A stretch of DNA of 64,000 nucleotides. It comes from Planctomycetota bacterium. Lineage in GTDB: Bacteria > Planctomycetota > Phycisphaerae > Phycisphaerales > SM1A02. Below, one piece after another: positions 25,796 to 34,993 of this stretch. Below the pieces are notes generated by a model. That model made no database searches. It had not been told where the DNA came from and saw nothing but the letters and a program-made list of their open reading frames with translations. The first letter of the stretch is position 1; every line of letters begins with the position of its first letter. A program made the position numbers and the translations under genes. The stretch lies in assembly GCA_022566535.1 (NCBI GenBank), contig JADFIR010000008.1, positions 1 to 64,000 of the forward strand. The letters run 5' to 3'.

Positions 25796-26350
25796 TCACA
25801 TGGCCCAGTCGGCCTTCGCTCGTTCTCTGAGTCGGGCCAGTCCTCTGCTCAGCGCGGATTTCACCGTTCCTAACGGGGCTTCGAGTTGTTCGCTGACCTC
25901 CCGAAGCGTGAATCCGTACAGATAGGCCCGTTCGATCACGACGCGTTGTAGTTCGGGAAGTCCAGCAAGCTGTTGCAACAAACGGGAGTTTCTTTCGTCC
26001 TCCTGAGGACTGTAGTCAGGTCCGTGGTCGGTCTTGGCGGTGCCGGGTTCGGCTTGGTAGGTGGTCGTGGTGCGACGGACGGCGTTGCGTCGAATCCGAT
26101 CGATCAGATGGCGTCGAGCGATGAGCATGACCCAGGTCACCAGCTTGGCCCGGCGGGGGTCGTAGCGATCGGCGGTTTGCCACAGTCGAACAAAGATCTC
26201 CTGAACGGCGTCCTCAGCCTCAGGCCGGGTGGGAAGAAGCTGGCGCGCGACCTTAAACACCAGCGAGCTGAAGCGCTCGTACAGCTCAACCACGGCTGCC
26301 TCGTCACCAGCCGCGACGCGATGCATGAGCATCCAGTCTTGCTGGTTCAT
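25796..26350 (-). CDS. RNA polymerase ECF sigma factor (SigK-like)
   Basis: 184 residues from the ATG at 26350; the frame upstream to 26434 is not needed. Region 2 shows AEDAVQEIFVRLWQTADRYDPRRAKLVTWVMLIARRHLIDRIRR, and region 4 shows LPELQRVVIERAYLYGFTLREVSEQL then GTVKSALSRGLARLR. It lacks the long linker of primary sigma factors. It is paired with the RskA-like anti-sigma gene that follows, so activity is probably set by membrane stress. Target genes are unknown. Confidence 0.93.
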   Translation of the reverse strand: MNQQDWMLMHRVAAGDEAAVVELYERFSSLVFKVARQLLPTRPEAEDAVQEIFVRLWQTADRYDPRRAKLVTWVMLIARRHLIDRIRRNAVRRTTTTYQAEPGTAKTDHGPDYSPQEDERNSRLLQQLAGLPELQRVVIERAYLYGFTLREVSEQLEAPLGTVKSALSRGLARLRERAKADWAM

Positions 26351-26597
26351 GGAGAGGGTCCTCTCCTGCAAAGATATATCCGCCTGAGGCTTACAGCCGG
26401 TTGCGTCCGGCCGGCAGCTTTGGCGGCAATACATCGACCAGCTCTATGCACGATCAGGCCTCCTTTCCTAGATTAACATTCAGTTGGCGAAAATTGGCAT
26501 ATTTTTGTCGTACATCTGCTCAAGTCGGTATATTTTACCTAGGCGGGAAGGGAACTGGCGTCCCAATGGTAGCAGTCGCCAGCGGGAGGGTGCCGCA

Positions 26598-27443
26598 ATG
26601 GCGACCCGATCGCAGCGAAATCAAACCGAGGGGGGGGAAGACCGCGTGGCTCACGTTGCGGGCGGGCTACAAACTCGATTCGACGGGTGGGGGCAGCCGA
26701 ACGCCATCGGTCATCGGCGCGGCCTGGGCCGGCCTAGATGTCCAGCAGCTGGGTTCAGTTTGCTCGAACTGTTGGTGGTGTTGACAGTGACCCTGATGCT
26801 GACCACGCTGTTGCTGCCAACCCTCGCGCTGCTTCGGGAGAACGCGTACCAGGTCATCTGCTCATCCAACCTCAAGCAAACGGGCCTGTCCACGGTGATG
26901 TACGCCGACGAACACAACGGTTGGCTGCCCCATAGCGTCTTTGGTGAGCCTGGGGGTAACAAGCAGGAGATGATGGCCGCTCATACCGGCGAGGAGCCCG
27001 CAAACGAACACTGGGAAGGTCTTGGGTGGTTGTACGCCCAGCGCTACAGTGACGTTCCTGCGGTGTTCTACTGCCCCAGCCACACCGGGGAGCATCCGTT
27101 TGAACGCTATCATGCCCTTTACCCGCAATACCGTCGTTTGCCGGCGGCGGGGTCGCCCATCTACACAAACTATCATTATGCCGGTGACGTGGACTGGGTG
27201 ACCAACTCGCGGCGGCGCCTCGAAGAGGGGCACGCTCTGGTGATTGCGACCGATGGTCTGCGAACGGTACGCGACTTCAATCATCGCACCGGGCTCAATG
27301 TGCTTCGCGGAGACGGATCGGTCATCTGGCGGGACAACATATTCAGACGCCTCGAGAGCTTACTGCCGCTTGGCGGGATCGATGAATCCGACCTCGCTGA
27401 GGAATACTCGGAGATGTGGACCATCATCCAGTCGCACAATTAG
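26598..27443 (+). CDS. Prepilin-type protein with H-X9-DG C-terminal motif
   Basis: 281 residues from the ATG at 26598, preceded by GGGAGGG; the frame opens earlier but without a good start signal. The leader is long for a prepilin. The cleavage/methylation site is GFSLLELLVVLTVTLMLTTLLLP, followed by the conserved RENAYQVICSSNLKQ and a beta-rich globular part. The C-terminal motif HRTGLNVLRGDG gives His-X9-Asp-Gly, the signature of the large planctomycete H-X9-DG family. It should be processed by a prepilin peptidase and assembled by a type IV pilus or type II secretion system, such as one driven by the GspE-like ATPase at 61416-63146. Confidence 0.88.
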   Translation: MATRSQRNQTEGGEDRVAHVAGGLQTRFDGWGQPNAIGHRRGLGRPRCPAAGFSLLELLVVLTVTLMLTTLLLPTLALLRENAYQVICSSNLKQTGLSTVMYADEHNGWLPHSVFGEPGGNKQEMMAAHTGEEPANEHWEGLGWLYAQRYSDVPAVFYCPSHTGEHPFERYHALYPQYRRLPAAGSPIYTNYHYAGDVDWVTNSRRRLEEGHALVIATDGLRTVRDFNHRTGLNVLRGDGSVIWRDNIFRRLESLLPLGGIDESDLAEEYSEMWTIIQSHN

Positions 27444-27618
27444 CCCCGGGCAGGTCTCACAACATCGATCAGGGCAATCGGTCCACGAACCGGGGCCGAC
27501 TCTTTGAGAAGATGTGGCTGGATGATCCCTTCGTAGTATCAGCTGCCTTCGCCCGACCGTGCGGAGCTCGTTCCTGCCAGCCGCCACTCGTCTATGCTGT
27601 GACCGGGTCGGAATCCTC

Positions 27619-28620
27619 ATGATGCCAGCTTCGTCAATCGTCACCGGGGCGGCCGGATTCATTGGATCTCACCTCAGCGCAGCTCTACTTCGCCGCGGCG
27701 ATGCGGTGGTGGGCGTAGACAACTTCGACCCGTTCTACGATCACACCGCCAAGGTGGCGAACATTGCGCCGTTGAAATGCGATGGGTTTGAGCTGGTGGA
27801 GGCGGACATTCGCGACGGCGAGGCGATGTGTCGGCTGTTCGACCGGGTTCGCCCTATCAGCGTGTTCCACATCGCGGCCCTCGCCGGAGTCCGGCCCAGC
27901 ATTCAAGAGCCTGCCCGCGTCGTGGCGGTCAACGTTGAGGGGCTGGTCAATGTGCTGGAGGCAGCGCGTCGTTGTGGGTGCCGGCGATTCGTCTTTGCCT
28001 CCAGCTCAAGCGTCTACGGCAACCCCGAAAAGGAGGGACCGTTCTCGGAAGATGATCCGGTCGATCAACCTATCAGCCCCTACGCCGCTACCAAGCGAGC
28101 CGGCGAATTGCTCTGCCATACGTATAGCCGGCTGTACGACATGTTGATCGCTTGCGTGCGGTTGTTTACGGTCTATGGGCCGGCCCAGCGACCCGACCTG
28201 GCGATCGGGAAGTTCATGCGTCTGATCGCCAACGGGCGGACGGTCCAAATGTTCGGCGATGGGGGAAGCAGCCGGGACTACACCTACATCGATGACATCA
28301 TCCACGGGATACTGGCCGCGCATGACCGCATCCAGGTCTCGAACCTCAAGCCTCAGGCCTCAAGCCTTTGTCGAATCTGGAACCTCGGCGGGTCGAATCC
28401 GGTCGCGCTGCGGAGGATGATCGAGGCGATCGGAAGCGTCGTGGGCAAGACGCCAAGGATTGAACAACTGCCCATGCAGCCGGGAGATGTCCAGCGCACC
28501 TGGGCGGACCTGGGCCGCAGCCGCGCCGAGCTCGGCTACGAACCGAAGACCTCGTTCGGGGACGGCCTCCGCAAACAGTGGGTATGGATGCGGGAAGTCA
28601 TGGAGAAGGCGACGGTGTAG
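27619..28620 (+). CDS. NAD-dependent nucleotide-sugar epimerase
   Basis: 333 residues from the ATG at 27619. The glycine motif TGAAGFIGSHL opens a Rossmann fold; VGVDNFDPFYD indicates NAD specificity. SSSSVYG, YAATKRAGE (catalytic Tyr and Lys) and the LFTVYGPAQRPDLAI segment are those of UDP-glucuronate 4-epimerases. It likely interconverts UDP-glucuronate and UDP-galacturonate for envelope polysaccharides. Codons 243-251 or so are encoded by a tandem heptad repeat (28343-28369), adding a short insert (VSNLKPQASSL) that the family does not normally have. It is not obviously in an operon. Confidence 0.9.
   Translation: MMPASSIVTGAAGFIGSHLSAALLRRGDAVVGVDNFDPFYDHTAKVANIAPLKCDGFELVEADIRDGEAMCRLFDRVRPISVFHIAALAGVRPSIQEPARVVAVNVEGLVNVLEAARRCGCRRFVFASSSSVYGNPEKEGPFSEDDPVDQPISPYAATKRAGELLCHTYSRLYDMLIACVRLFTVYGPAQRPDLAIGKFMRLIANGRTVQMFGDGGSSRDYTYIDDIIHGILAAHDRIQVSNLKPQASSLCRIWNLGGSNPVALRRMIEAIGSVVGKTPRIEQLPMQPGDVQRTWADLGRSRAELGYEPKTSFGDGLRKQWVWMREVMEKATV
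28343..28370. repeat. Heptad tandem repeat inside the epimerase gene
   Basis: Four consecutive near-identical heptamers of the ACCTCAA/GCCTCAG type (28343-28370). The frame is kept, so the repeat adds about nine residues to the epimerase in a surface loop region. Confidence 0.6.
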
Positions 28621-28670
28621 TGGACGCCGCCGCGGGATAAGCCGGGCGCGCCTTCGGTTCTCAACAGCAG

Positions 28671-29663
28671 CTATTGGGTGTCGCGCGATTGTGATGAAGA
28701 TGTCGCGACGAGACGAAGCACCTGGACAAGGTGTCGGCCGATCTCTGGATCAATCAACTCGTAGGTTGACGCCCGCACCGTGTCAGCCAGCAGGACATGA
28801 TCGAGGTGGAACAGTGGGACGGCGCGATGGTAGCTTGCGCCGTAGCCGTGCCCGGCCTGCTTGTAGGCGTGTTCCAGGTCTGGGAACAACATGCGCAGCG
28901 ATGCGCTGCCGCGGGTCATGTTGAAGTCACCGACCACGATGTCCGGCGGCGGGGCACTCGTGTCCTCCAGCAATCGCCGCGCCGTGCGAGCGACCTCGGC
29001 CCGCGACCTCCGCAGGTCGGACGGAAAGTCAACAGCGTACACCGTGATCGGCTGACCGAGACGATCGCTCGTATCGATCTGAAACATCGCCACAAGGATG
29101 TCGTCGTTGGCGACCAGTGCTCGCGCTTCCAGGATCGGTAGTCGCGTAAGGACGGTGAACGGCCGCACCATCACGGGTTTAGCGCTTTCGCCCAGCCAGG
29201 CCTGCAGGCGTTCCGATCGGCGCGTCCCGATTGAGTGGCTCAGAATCGTCAGATCACCGCCCAGCTCGAGGATCTTTTCAACGTGGGCGTCGTACCGGCC
29301 GCGCTTCTCGTGGCTCATGTTCCAGTGCACGAGGCGCAGCCCGGGGACGTCGGTGACCGCAGCGCGAAACCAGAAGCGATGCTCGATGGTTGTGAAGTAG
29401 ACCCCGATGGCCGCGCCGATTGCTGCCCATATCCCGAGCCGGCGCCGCCTCAAACGGGGCTTCTTGGCCGGCCGGCTTGCCCCGGCTAGACCCAGGAGCG
29501 TGGCTAGCAGCACGGCGGGCGTCGGAATCCACAGCAGCCATTGACTCCAACTGTAGCGGTCGGAAGCAATGTGCCCGATCAACCACCCCAACACGACGAC
29601 CATCGCTACGGTCGTGCAGATGACGCCAAGCGTTGTTGCCGCGATGCGAACAAGCCTTTGCAC
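28671..29663 (-). CDS. Membrane protein with degenerate EEP phosphatase domain
   Basis: 330 residues. Three N-terminal membrane helices (about 7-30, 43-60, 75-92) precede a periplasmic endonuclease/exonuclease/phosphatase fold. The first motif is HWNMSH and the central motif VVGDFNMT keeps the Asp/Asn pair; HLDHVL keeps the later Asp-His. The usual second-strand Glu appears replaced (DLTILSHS) and the terminal SDH is replaced by GRH. It may therefore be inactive or altered. It is encoded 10 bases after the SLC13-type permease and probably shares its transcript. Confidence 0.78.
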   Translation of the reverse strand: MQRLVRIAATTLGVICTTVAMVVVLGWLIGHIASDRYSWSQWLLWIPTPAVLLATLLGLAGASRPAKKPRLRRRRLGIWAAIGAAIGVYFTTIEHRFWFRAAVTDVPGLRLVHWNMSHEKRGRYDAHVEKILELGGDLTILSHSIGTRRSERLQAWLGESAKPVMVRPFTVLTRLPILEARALVANDDILVAMFQIDTSDRLGQPITVYAVDFPSDLRRSRAEVARTARRLLEDTSAPPPDIVVGDFNMTRGSASLRMLFPDLEHAYKQAGHGYGASYHRAVPLFHLDHVLLADTVRASTYELIDPEIGRHLVQVLRLVATSSSQSRDTQ

Positions 29664-29673
29664 GCCGAGCTCG

Positions 29674-31512
29674 CTACCCAGTGGGATGAAACGGGAAGGC
29701 CAGCGGCGTGACGAGCACGGCCACCGCAGCCACGATCAGTGTCAGCGGAACGCCGAGCTTCGGATAATCCATGAAGCGATACCCGCCCGGGCCGTAGACC
29801 ATCAGATTTGTCTGATACGCGATCGGCGTTATGAAGCTGCAAGCAGCGGCGACCATCAACGCGATAACGAAGGGCTCAGGGCTAACGCCGACGATCTCCC
29901 CAACTTTGACACCCTGAGCGGTTTCCATGGCGATCGGAAACATCAACACGGCGGCGCCGCTGTTAGTAATCAGCTGCGCGAAGATCGACGTGAGCATGAA
30001 GATGACGAACAACATCGCGTGCGGACCGAGGTCGCCGCAGAGGTTCAAGATGGCCGCGGTGATGTGTTGGGCTGCACCGGTCTGGTTCATCGCCTCGCCG
30101 ATGCCCAGCGCCGACGCGATCACAATGACCACTTGCCAGTTGATGCTATTGCGGGCGATTGTGCCCGTCACGCAGCGCGTGCCGACCATGGCCAGCGCGC
30201 AGAACAGCGCCGCCGCCACCGGATCAATCAACCCGCTGGTCAAGAGCACCACCAGCAGGCCAAGGATTCCCAGGGCCAGCCACGCCCGCTCGTGGCGGAC
30301 AGGTCGCGAGCCCTCGACGGTTGAGACCAGGTAGAAATCGTCGCTGTTGCGGTAGGTGTTGACGAACCCCGCGTGCGTGTCCAGCAATAGCGTGTCCCCC
30401 GGCTGCAATACGATGTCGCCAATCTTGGCCTTGATATGTTGGCCGTGGCGGTGCACGGCAACGATGGCAGCGTTGTAAATGGTACGGAACCGCGTCTCGC
30501 GCACGCTGCGCCTCACCAACGGTGATTCGCGGGCCACCACCGCCTCCACCAAGGTGCGCTGCCGGCGGCCGGCCGCGACCTTCTCGACCTGGTCCGTGGC
30601 CGGGGCCAACCCCCGGATCTTGCGCAGATCGACCACAGACTCGAGGATGCCCACGAAGCCCAGCCGATCGTTCGCTTGCAAGCGCTCGCCGGGCGGCACG
30701 GCCGGCAGAACCCGCGCTTCACGCTCGATCTCCGTTAGATAGAGGCCAGGCAGATGTCGCAGCCCCGCCTCTTCGATCGTCTTGCCCACGATCGGCGAGT
30801 CCGGCTGCACCACCATCTCCACCTTGTATTTCCTTGCCTCTTCAGTTATGGGGGCGGCCGGCTTTCGTTGTGGCAACAGCCAACGCGATGTCAGGACGAT
30901 CAGACCGATGCCACACACCGCCGCCGGCAATCCGACCACGGTGACCGCCCAGAAACTGCCGGGAGTGAACGGCACGCCGTTGCTGGATGTCATGGCCGGT
31001 TCGCTTCCCAGTGACGTGAGGTAGAGCCGGTTGACCACGATGTTGGAGGCAGTGCCGATCATGGTGCACGCCCCGCCGAGGATCGCCGCGAAGCTCAGCG
31101 GCATGAATAGTTTCGAAGGGCTGATCCGCAGCTTGCGGGCCCAGTCGTTGACGATGGGCAGATACATCGCCACGATCGGGGTGTTGTTCATAAACGCGCT
31201 CATTACAGCGACCGGAGTCATCAGTCGCAGTTGAGCGCTGCGGATGGTCTTCGGTCGGCCGAGCAACCGCTGGGCGAGCGCCGCCATGCCGCCGGTTTCC
31301 TGCAACCCCGCCGCCACCACGAAAAGGGCTGCGATCATTAAGACGGCGGGATGGGCGAAGCCGGCGATGGCATCCTGCAGGGGGATGATGTCAAAGAGCA
31401 GCAGCAGGGTCAGGCCGCCGGCCATCACCACATCGACGCCGATGCGATTGGTGGCCAGAGCCCCGATCACCAATCCGATCGTGCCGAGTGTGAACCACGC
31501 TTGCCATTCCAT
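29674..31512 (-). CDS. SLC13/DASS-type anion permease with RCK-C domains
   Basis: 612 residues. An N-terminal block of helices includes the conserved NNTPIVAMYLPIV element, followed by a cytoplasmic insert with two TrkA-C (RCK-C) domains (VQPDSPIVGKTIEEAGLRH and a second unit near LVRRSVRETRF), then a C-terminal helix block with ITNSGAAVLMFPI. This architecture is that of the SAC1/citrate-transporter group moving sulfate, dicarboxylates or similar anions with sodium or protons. The gene follows a bisphosphate nucleotidase by 36 bases, which points to sulfate; that is inference. Confidence 0.9.
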   Translation of the reverse strand: MEWQAWFTLGTIGLVIGALATNRIGVDVVMAGGLTLLLLFDIIPLQDAIAGFAHPAVLMIAALFVVAAGLQETGGMAALAQRLLGRPKTIRSAQLRLMTPVAVMSAFMNNTPIVAMYLPIVNDWARKLRISPSKLFMPLSFAAILGGACTMIGTASNIVVNRLYLTSLGSEPAMTSSNGVPFTPGSFWAVTVVGLPAAVCGIGLIVLTSRWLLPQRKPAAPITEEARKYKVEMVVQPDSPIVGKTIEEAGLRHLPGLYLTEIEREARVLPAVPPGERLQANDRLGFVGILESVVDLRKIRGLAPATDQVEKVAAGRRQRTLVEAVVARESPLVRRSVRETRFRTIYNAAIVAVHRHGQHIKAKIGDIVLQPGDTLLLDTHAGFVNTYRNSDDFYLVSTVEGSRPVRHERAWLALGILGLLVVLLTSGLIDPVAAALFCALAMVGTRCVTGTIARNSINWQVVIVIASALGIGEAMNQTGAAQHITAAILNLCGDLGPHAMLFVIFMLTSIFAQLITNSGAAVLMFPIAMETAQGVKVGEIVGVSPEPFVIALMVAAACSFITPIAYQTNLMVYGPGGYRFMDYPKLGVPLTLIVAAVAVLVTPLAFPFHPTG

Positions 31513-31548
31513 CGCGGTTTGACTGCCGTTGGTGAGGATTGGCCCTGG

Positions 31549-32571
31549 CTACGCCGTCGCGGCGATGCCCAGCGTCTCTATTGCCTCGATGATCCTGCCG
31601 TGAACGCTGGCCGCGGCGCAAACGACGCCTCGGTTCGCCCTCAGCTTCCGGCCATGGGTGAAGTCGAGTTGGGCACCGGTGATATCGGTGACCACTGCCC
31701 CCGCTTCCGTGGCGATGAGCATCCCTGCGGCGTGGTCCCAGACGTTCTCGACATAGCCTTGCTTCATGGGCATTCGAAGATAAGCATCGGCTTGTCCCCT
31801 GGCGACCACCGCATATTTGCATTGACTGTCCAGGTGGGTGTATTCAACCTCAAGCTCAAGATGCTCCAAAACCCGCTGTGTATCGCTATGACGGGAATGG
31901 GCGGCCTCCACCGATTCACACACCCGCACCGTCTTGGGGGGGCCTGATCCCTGACCGGTCCCGCAACGTGCCGGGCGCGGCTTGCTGGGCGGATCATCCG
32001 CAGGCCATTGCCAACTGCCCGATCCGGCCGCGGCAGCGTAGATCGCGCCGTGGGGGTCGGCCTGATCAAACGGACGGCTCAAATCCAGCGACAGGTTCGG
32101 ACAACCCATCACGCCCAGCACCACCTGCCCATGCTCGATCTTCGCCAGCGCGACCGCATATTGCTGGCCGCGCAGAAACCCCTTTGTGCCGTCGATGGGA
32201 TCGAGCGTCCAGTACGCCTCGGCCGGGGCATCGTGATCGCAGGCGTCGATGGCCGTGAGCACCTGCTCGGTGGTGACACCGGCGTGGATGGTGCGGACCA
32301 CTTCGATAACCGCGTCGCGAACGCCCTCGTGCTCGTCGGTGCGCAACCGATCAGCTCGTTCCTCGCCCGCGATGAGCACTTCTCCAAAGGCGGTTCGCAA
32401 CGCCATGACGATGATCGCCTGGACGGCGAAGTCGGCCACGGTGACCGGGCTGCGGTCGTCCTTGGTGATTTGCCGAACACGATCGAGGTCGCCTTGCACG
32501 GCCCGGGCCACGCCGCAGGCCGCGGCCACCGCATCAATCGCAGTCCCAAGCGCGGGATCGGAGTTGTTCAT
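31549..32571 (-). CDS. 3'(2'),5'-bisphosphate nucleotidase (HAL2/CysQ type)
   Basis: 340 residues from the ATG at 32571. It is an inositol-monophosphatase fold protein with EER (metal ligand), WTLDPIDGTKGFLRG (the Asp/Ile/Asp/Gly/Thr metal motif) and WDHAAGMLIATEAGAVV near the end. The text DPIDGTKGFLRGQQYAVALA is that of the HAL2/SAL1 branch, which removes the 3'-phosphate from adenosine 3',5'-bisphosphate made during sulfate assimilation and sulfotransferase action. The adjacent SLC13-type permease supports a sulfur role. Its start overlaps the small four-helix-bundle-like ORF by 38 bases. Confidence 0.88.
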   Translation of the reverse strand: MNNSDPALGTAIDAVAAACGVARAVQGDLDRVRQITKDDRSPVTVADFAVQAIIVMALRTAFGEVLIAGEERADRLRTDEHEGVRDAVIEVVRTIHAGVTTEQVLTAIDACDHDAPAEAYWTLDPIDGTKGFLRGQQYAVALAKIEHGQVVLGVMGCPNLSLDLSRPFDQADPHGAIYAAAAGSGSWQWPADDPPSKPRPARCGTGQGSGPPKTVRVCESVEAAHSRHSDTQRVLEHLELEVEYTHLDSQCKYAVVARGQADAYLRMPMKQGYVENVWDHAAGMLIATEAGAVVTDITGAQLDFTHGRKLRANRGVVCAAASVHGRIIEAIETLGIAATA

Positions 32572-32824
32572 CTGGTTCCTGTTCATCCGAGCAGAGCAAG
32601 GGGTTCTCTTGTTTGCCTTGTGATTGGTCGTCGCCGCTTCGGAAGCGCTCAAGTGATGCGAGAAAGGCTTCGGCCCGGGACCGCTGTTTGTGCTCCTGCC
32701 TGGCGTGCTCGGTGAGGTAGCGCTGACCGTTGAAGTAGCGGGCTAGAGTGAGGTGGAACATCTGCTCGCTCAATTCCATGCCATCCTGCAATACCGGCAA
32801 CTGCTCAAAGCGATCATCTTTCAC
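32534..32824 (-). CDS. Small four-helix-bundle-like protein (doubtful)
   Basis: 96 residues. The first 27 or so (DRFEQLPVLQDGMELSEQMFHLT) resemble the opening helix of the small four-helix-bundle proteins once called rRNA intervening-sequence proteins. The rest loses the pattern and becomes glutamine/glutamate-rich, so it is either a decayed copy or a lineage-specific tail. It overlaps the start of the nucleotidase gene by 38 bases. A real translation product is possible but not secure. Confidence 0.45.
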   Translation of the reverse strand: MKDDRFEQLPVLQDGMELSEQMFHLTLARYFNGQRYLTEHARQEHKQRSRAEAFLASLERFRSGDDQSQGKQENPLLCSDEQEPDEQLRSRAWDCD

Positions 32825-32946
32825 TGGTAGTCGTGAGAACCCATTCTAACCGCCACCTCGGGGAGGACCGAACCTGATCGGACGGGTAACAACGCTCCGA
32901 GATGTGCGGTGACGTTGCCATCGCAGGCCAGAAGTAAAGAGGGGGC

Positions 32947-34515
32947 TTAGCCCGTTACGGCCGCCGCCGGCTGCCAGTTCGCCTTGAACTCGCGCAGAGC
33001 CTCGGTGAACTCATCTTCAAGGCCCTTGAAGCTTCCGGCCTGGGCGAGCTTGGTGCGGAGATCCTTGTGGGGGCCGCGCATAGCGTCCAGCAGATCCCGT
33101 TCGAACGCATGAACGTCACCCAGCTTCAGGTCGTCCAGGAAGCCGCGGGCGCCGGCGAGAATCGAGATGCACTGATCGATCGCGTCATACGGCACGTACT
33201 GGCCCTGCTTGAGCAGCTCGACCATATGCGCGCCACGGTCGAGCTGCTTCTGGCTGGCGGGGTCCAGCTCGGTGCCAAGCTGGGCGAACGCCTCCAGCTC
33301 GCGGTAGGCCGCAAGATCGAGACGCAGGTGGCTGGCCACCTCTTTCATCGCCTTGATCTGAGCGGCCGCGCCCACCCGGCTGACGGAAATCCCCACGTTG
33401 ATCGCCGGTCGAACACCGGCCGCGAACAGCTCCGGCTGAAGATAGATCTGCCCGTCCGTAATGGAGATGACGTTGGTGGGGATATAGGCTGAAACGTCGC
33501 CCTCCTGCGTTTCGATGATCGGCAATGCCGTCAGGCTGCCGGCGCCATGCTTGTCGGCTAGCTTGGTCGCGCGTTCCAGCAGCCGGCTGTGCAGATAGAA
33601 GACATCACCGGGGTAGGCCTCGCGCCCGGGCGGCCGGCGCAGCAGCAGCGACAGCTGGCGATACGACTGGGCCTGCTTGGACAGATCGTCATAGACACAC
33701 AGCACGTGCTTGGGCGTCTTGCCCTCCTTGCCTTGCCACATGAAGTGCTCACCCATCGCGCAGCCGGCGTAGGGTGCGATGTATTGAAGCGGGGCGGGGT
33801 CAGCTGCCCCGGCCGACACCACAATGGTGTAGTCCATCGCCCCGTGCTGCCGCAGCGTCTCCACCGCCGCCACCACGGTTGACTCTTTCTGGCCGATGGC
33901 GACGTAGATGCACACCACGCCGTCCGGCGTGCCCCACCAGTCGCGCTGGTTGATGATGGTGTCGATGGCGATCGCGGTCTTGCCCGTCTTGCGGTCGCCG
34001 ATGATCAGCTCCCGCTGACCCCGGCCGACGGGGATCATCGAGTCGATGGCCTTGATGCCGGTTTGCAGCGGCTCCTTGACCGGCTGGCGATAGGCGATGC
34101 CGGGGGCGACGATGTCGAGCTTCCGAGTGAGCCCGCCGGTGTCGATCGGCGTGCCGCCGTCCAGCGGATGACCCAAGGGGTCCACCACCCGCCCCAGCAA
34201 CGCGTCGCCCACGGGCACTTCCAGCAGCCGGTTGGTTGACTTGACCGTGTCGCCCTCGCGGACGGCCAGGTAGTTGCCGTAGATCACCGCTCCCACCGTA
34301 TCCAGTTCGAGGTTCATCACCTGGCCCATCACGGCGCCTTCGGTGGTGTCGAACTCCAGGAGTTCCCCGGCCATCGCCTTGGACAGCCCGTAGATGCGAG
34401 CGATCCCGTCGCCCACCTCAACAACCCGGCCAACCTCGGAGATCTCCAACTCACTGGAGAACTGCTCGATCTCCTGCTTGATGACGGATGTAATTTCTTC
34501 GATCTTGATCTTCAC
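32947..34515 (-). CDS. atpA: ATP synthase F1 subunit alpha
   Basis: About 522 residues from a GTG at 34515 that follows an AAGAGAG; an in-frame GTG at 34536 is also open. It has the nucleotide-binding P-loop GDRKTGKTA about residue 173, the conserved QRELIIG just before it, GRGQ, and the C-terminal helical bundle. Alpha subunits bind non-catalytic nucleotide at the F1 hexamer. Unusually, the gene is separated from atpH by a SIMPL-domain gene and a frameshifted GxxExxY gene, and atpG, atpD and atpC do not follow it. A short decamer tandem, CACAGATGAA twice, lies just upstream at 34532-34556. Confidence 0.97.
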   Translation of the reverse strand: MKIKIEEITSVIKQEIEQFSSELEISEVGRVVEVGDGIARIYGLSKAMAGELLEFDTTEGAVMGQVMNLELDTVGAVIYGNYLAVREGDTVKSTNRLLEVPVGDALLGRVVDPLGHPLDGGTPIDTGGLTRKLDIVAPGIAYRQPVKEPLQTGIKAIDSMIPVGRGQRELIIGDRKTGKTAIAIDTIINQRDWWGTPDGVVCIYVAIGQKESTVVAAVETLRQHGAMDYTIVVSAGAADPAPLQYIAPYAGCAMGEHFMWQGKEGKTPKHVLCVYDDLSKQAQSYRQLSLLLRRPPGREAYPGDVFYLHSRLLERATKLADKHGAGSLTALPIIETQEGDVSAYIPTNVISITDGQIYLQPELFAAGVRPAINVGISVSRVGAAAQIKAMKEVASHLRLDLAAYRELEAFAQLGTELDPASQKQLDRGAHMVELLKQGQYVPYDAIDQCISILAGARGFLDDLKLGDVHAFERDLLDAMRGPHKDLRTKLAQAGSFKGLEDEFTEALREFKANWQPAAAVTG

Positions 34516-34531
34516 GGCTAACTCTCTTGAA

Positions 34532-34556
34532 ACCACAGATGAACACAGATGAACAC
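34532..34556. repeat. Short direct repeats next to the GxxExxY gene
   Basis: CACAGATGAA occurs twice in tandem (then CACGG). A related inverse stretch near 34965-34985 reads TCTGTGTCAATCTGTGG. Such cacagatgaacacag strings flank GxxExxY genes in other genomes in my memory and may mark the inserted segment. Confidence 0.4.
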
Positions 34557-34590
34557 GGCCAAGGAGTATTACCAGGAATCCCTTGCCACG

Positions 34591-34993
34591 CTACATGACG
34601 AGGCGTTTGATTTGGATTCTCGGAATACCGAAGTTGATGAGGAGGCAAACAGGAAGTCCAGTGGCCTTGAGGTAGTTGAGGCACTGAGCCATGTGCACCT
34701 CGTCAAACGCCTTGGCCGCTTTCAGCTCAACAAGAACGCGGTTCTCCACTAGGAGGTGCGCAAAGTATTCTCCAACGACGATCCTAATCATAGTGAACAT
34801 GAATGGGCGCTTGTTGTTGGAGGTCGAGGCCTTGCGCGCGTATTTCATGAGCCAATGCATTCTCGTATACTCGCTCGAGGAAGCCGCTGCCGAGGGTATT
34901 GGCAACCTCAAAGGCCCATCCAATGATCGTTTCCGTGATCTCATTGAGTTTCAATCTGCGTTTATCTGTGTCAATCTGTGGTTCACTGTTCAT
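34591..34993 (-). pseudogene. Frameshifted GxxExxY protein gene
   Basis: From the ATG at 34993, which overlaps the end of the SIMPL gene (ATGA), the frame encodes 69 residues including NTLGSGFLERVYENAL, the GxxExxY motif. It then hits TAG at 34784-34786. In the +1 frame the protein continues as IVVGEYFAHLLVENRVLVELKAAKAFDEVHMAQCLNYLKATG to the stop at 34591. Removing one T near 34786 restores the family sequence. GxxExxY proteins have a nuclease-like fold of unknown role and often accompany repeats. The gene is broken unless the frameshift is an assembly error. Confidence 0.8.

Noticed and set aside
26484-26597. Upstream extension of the prepilin-like gene
   Set aside because: In-frame codons lack a start signal, whereas the ATG at 26598 has GGGAGGG at good distance.
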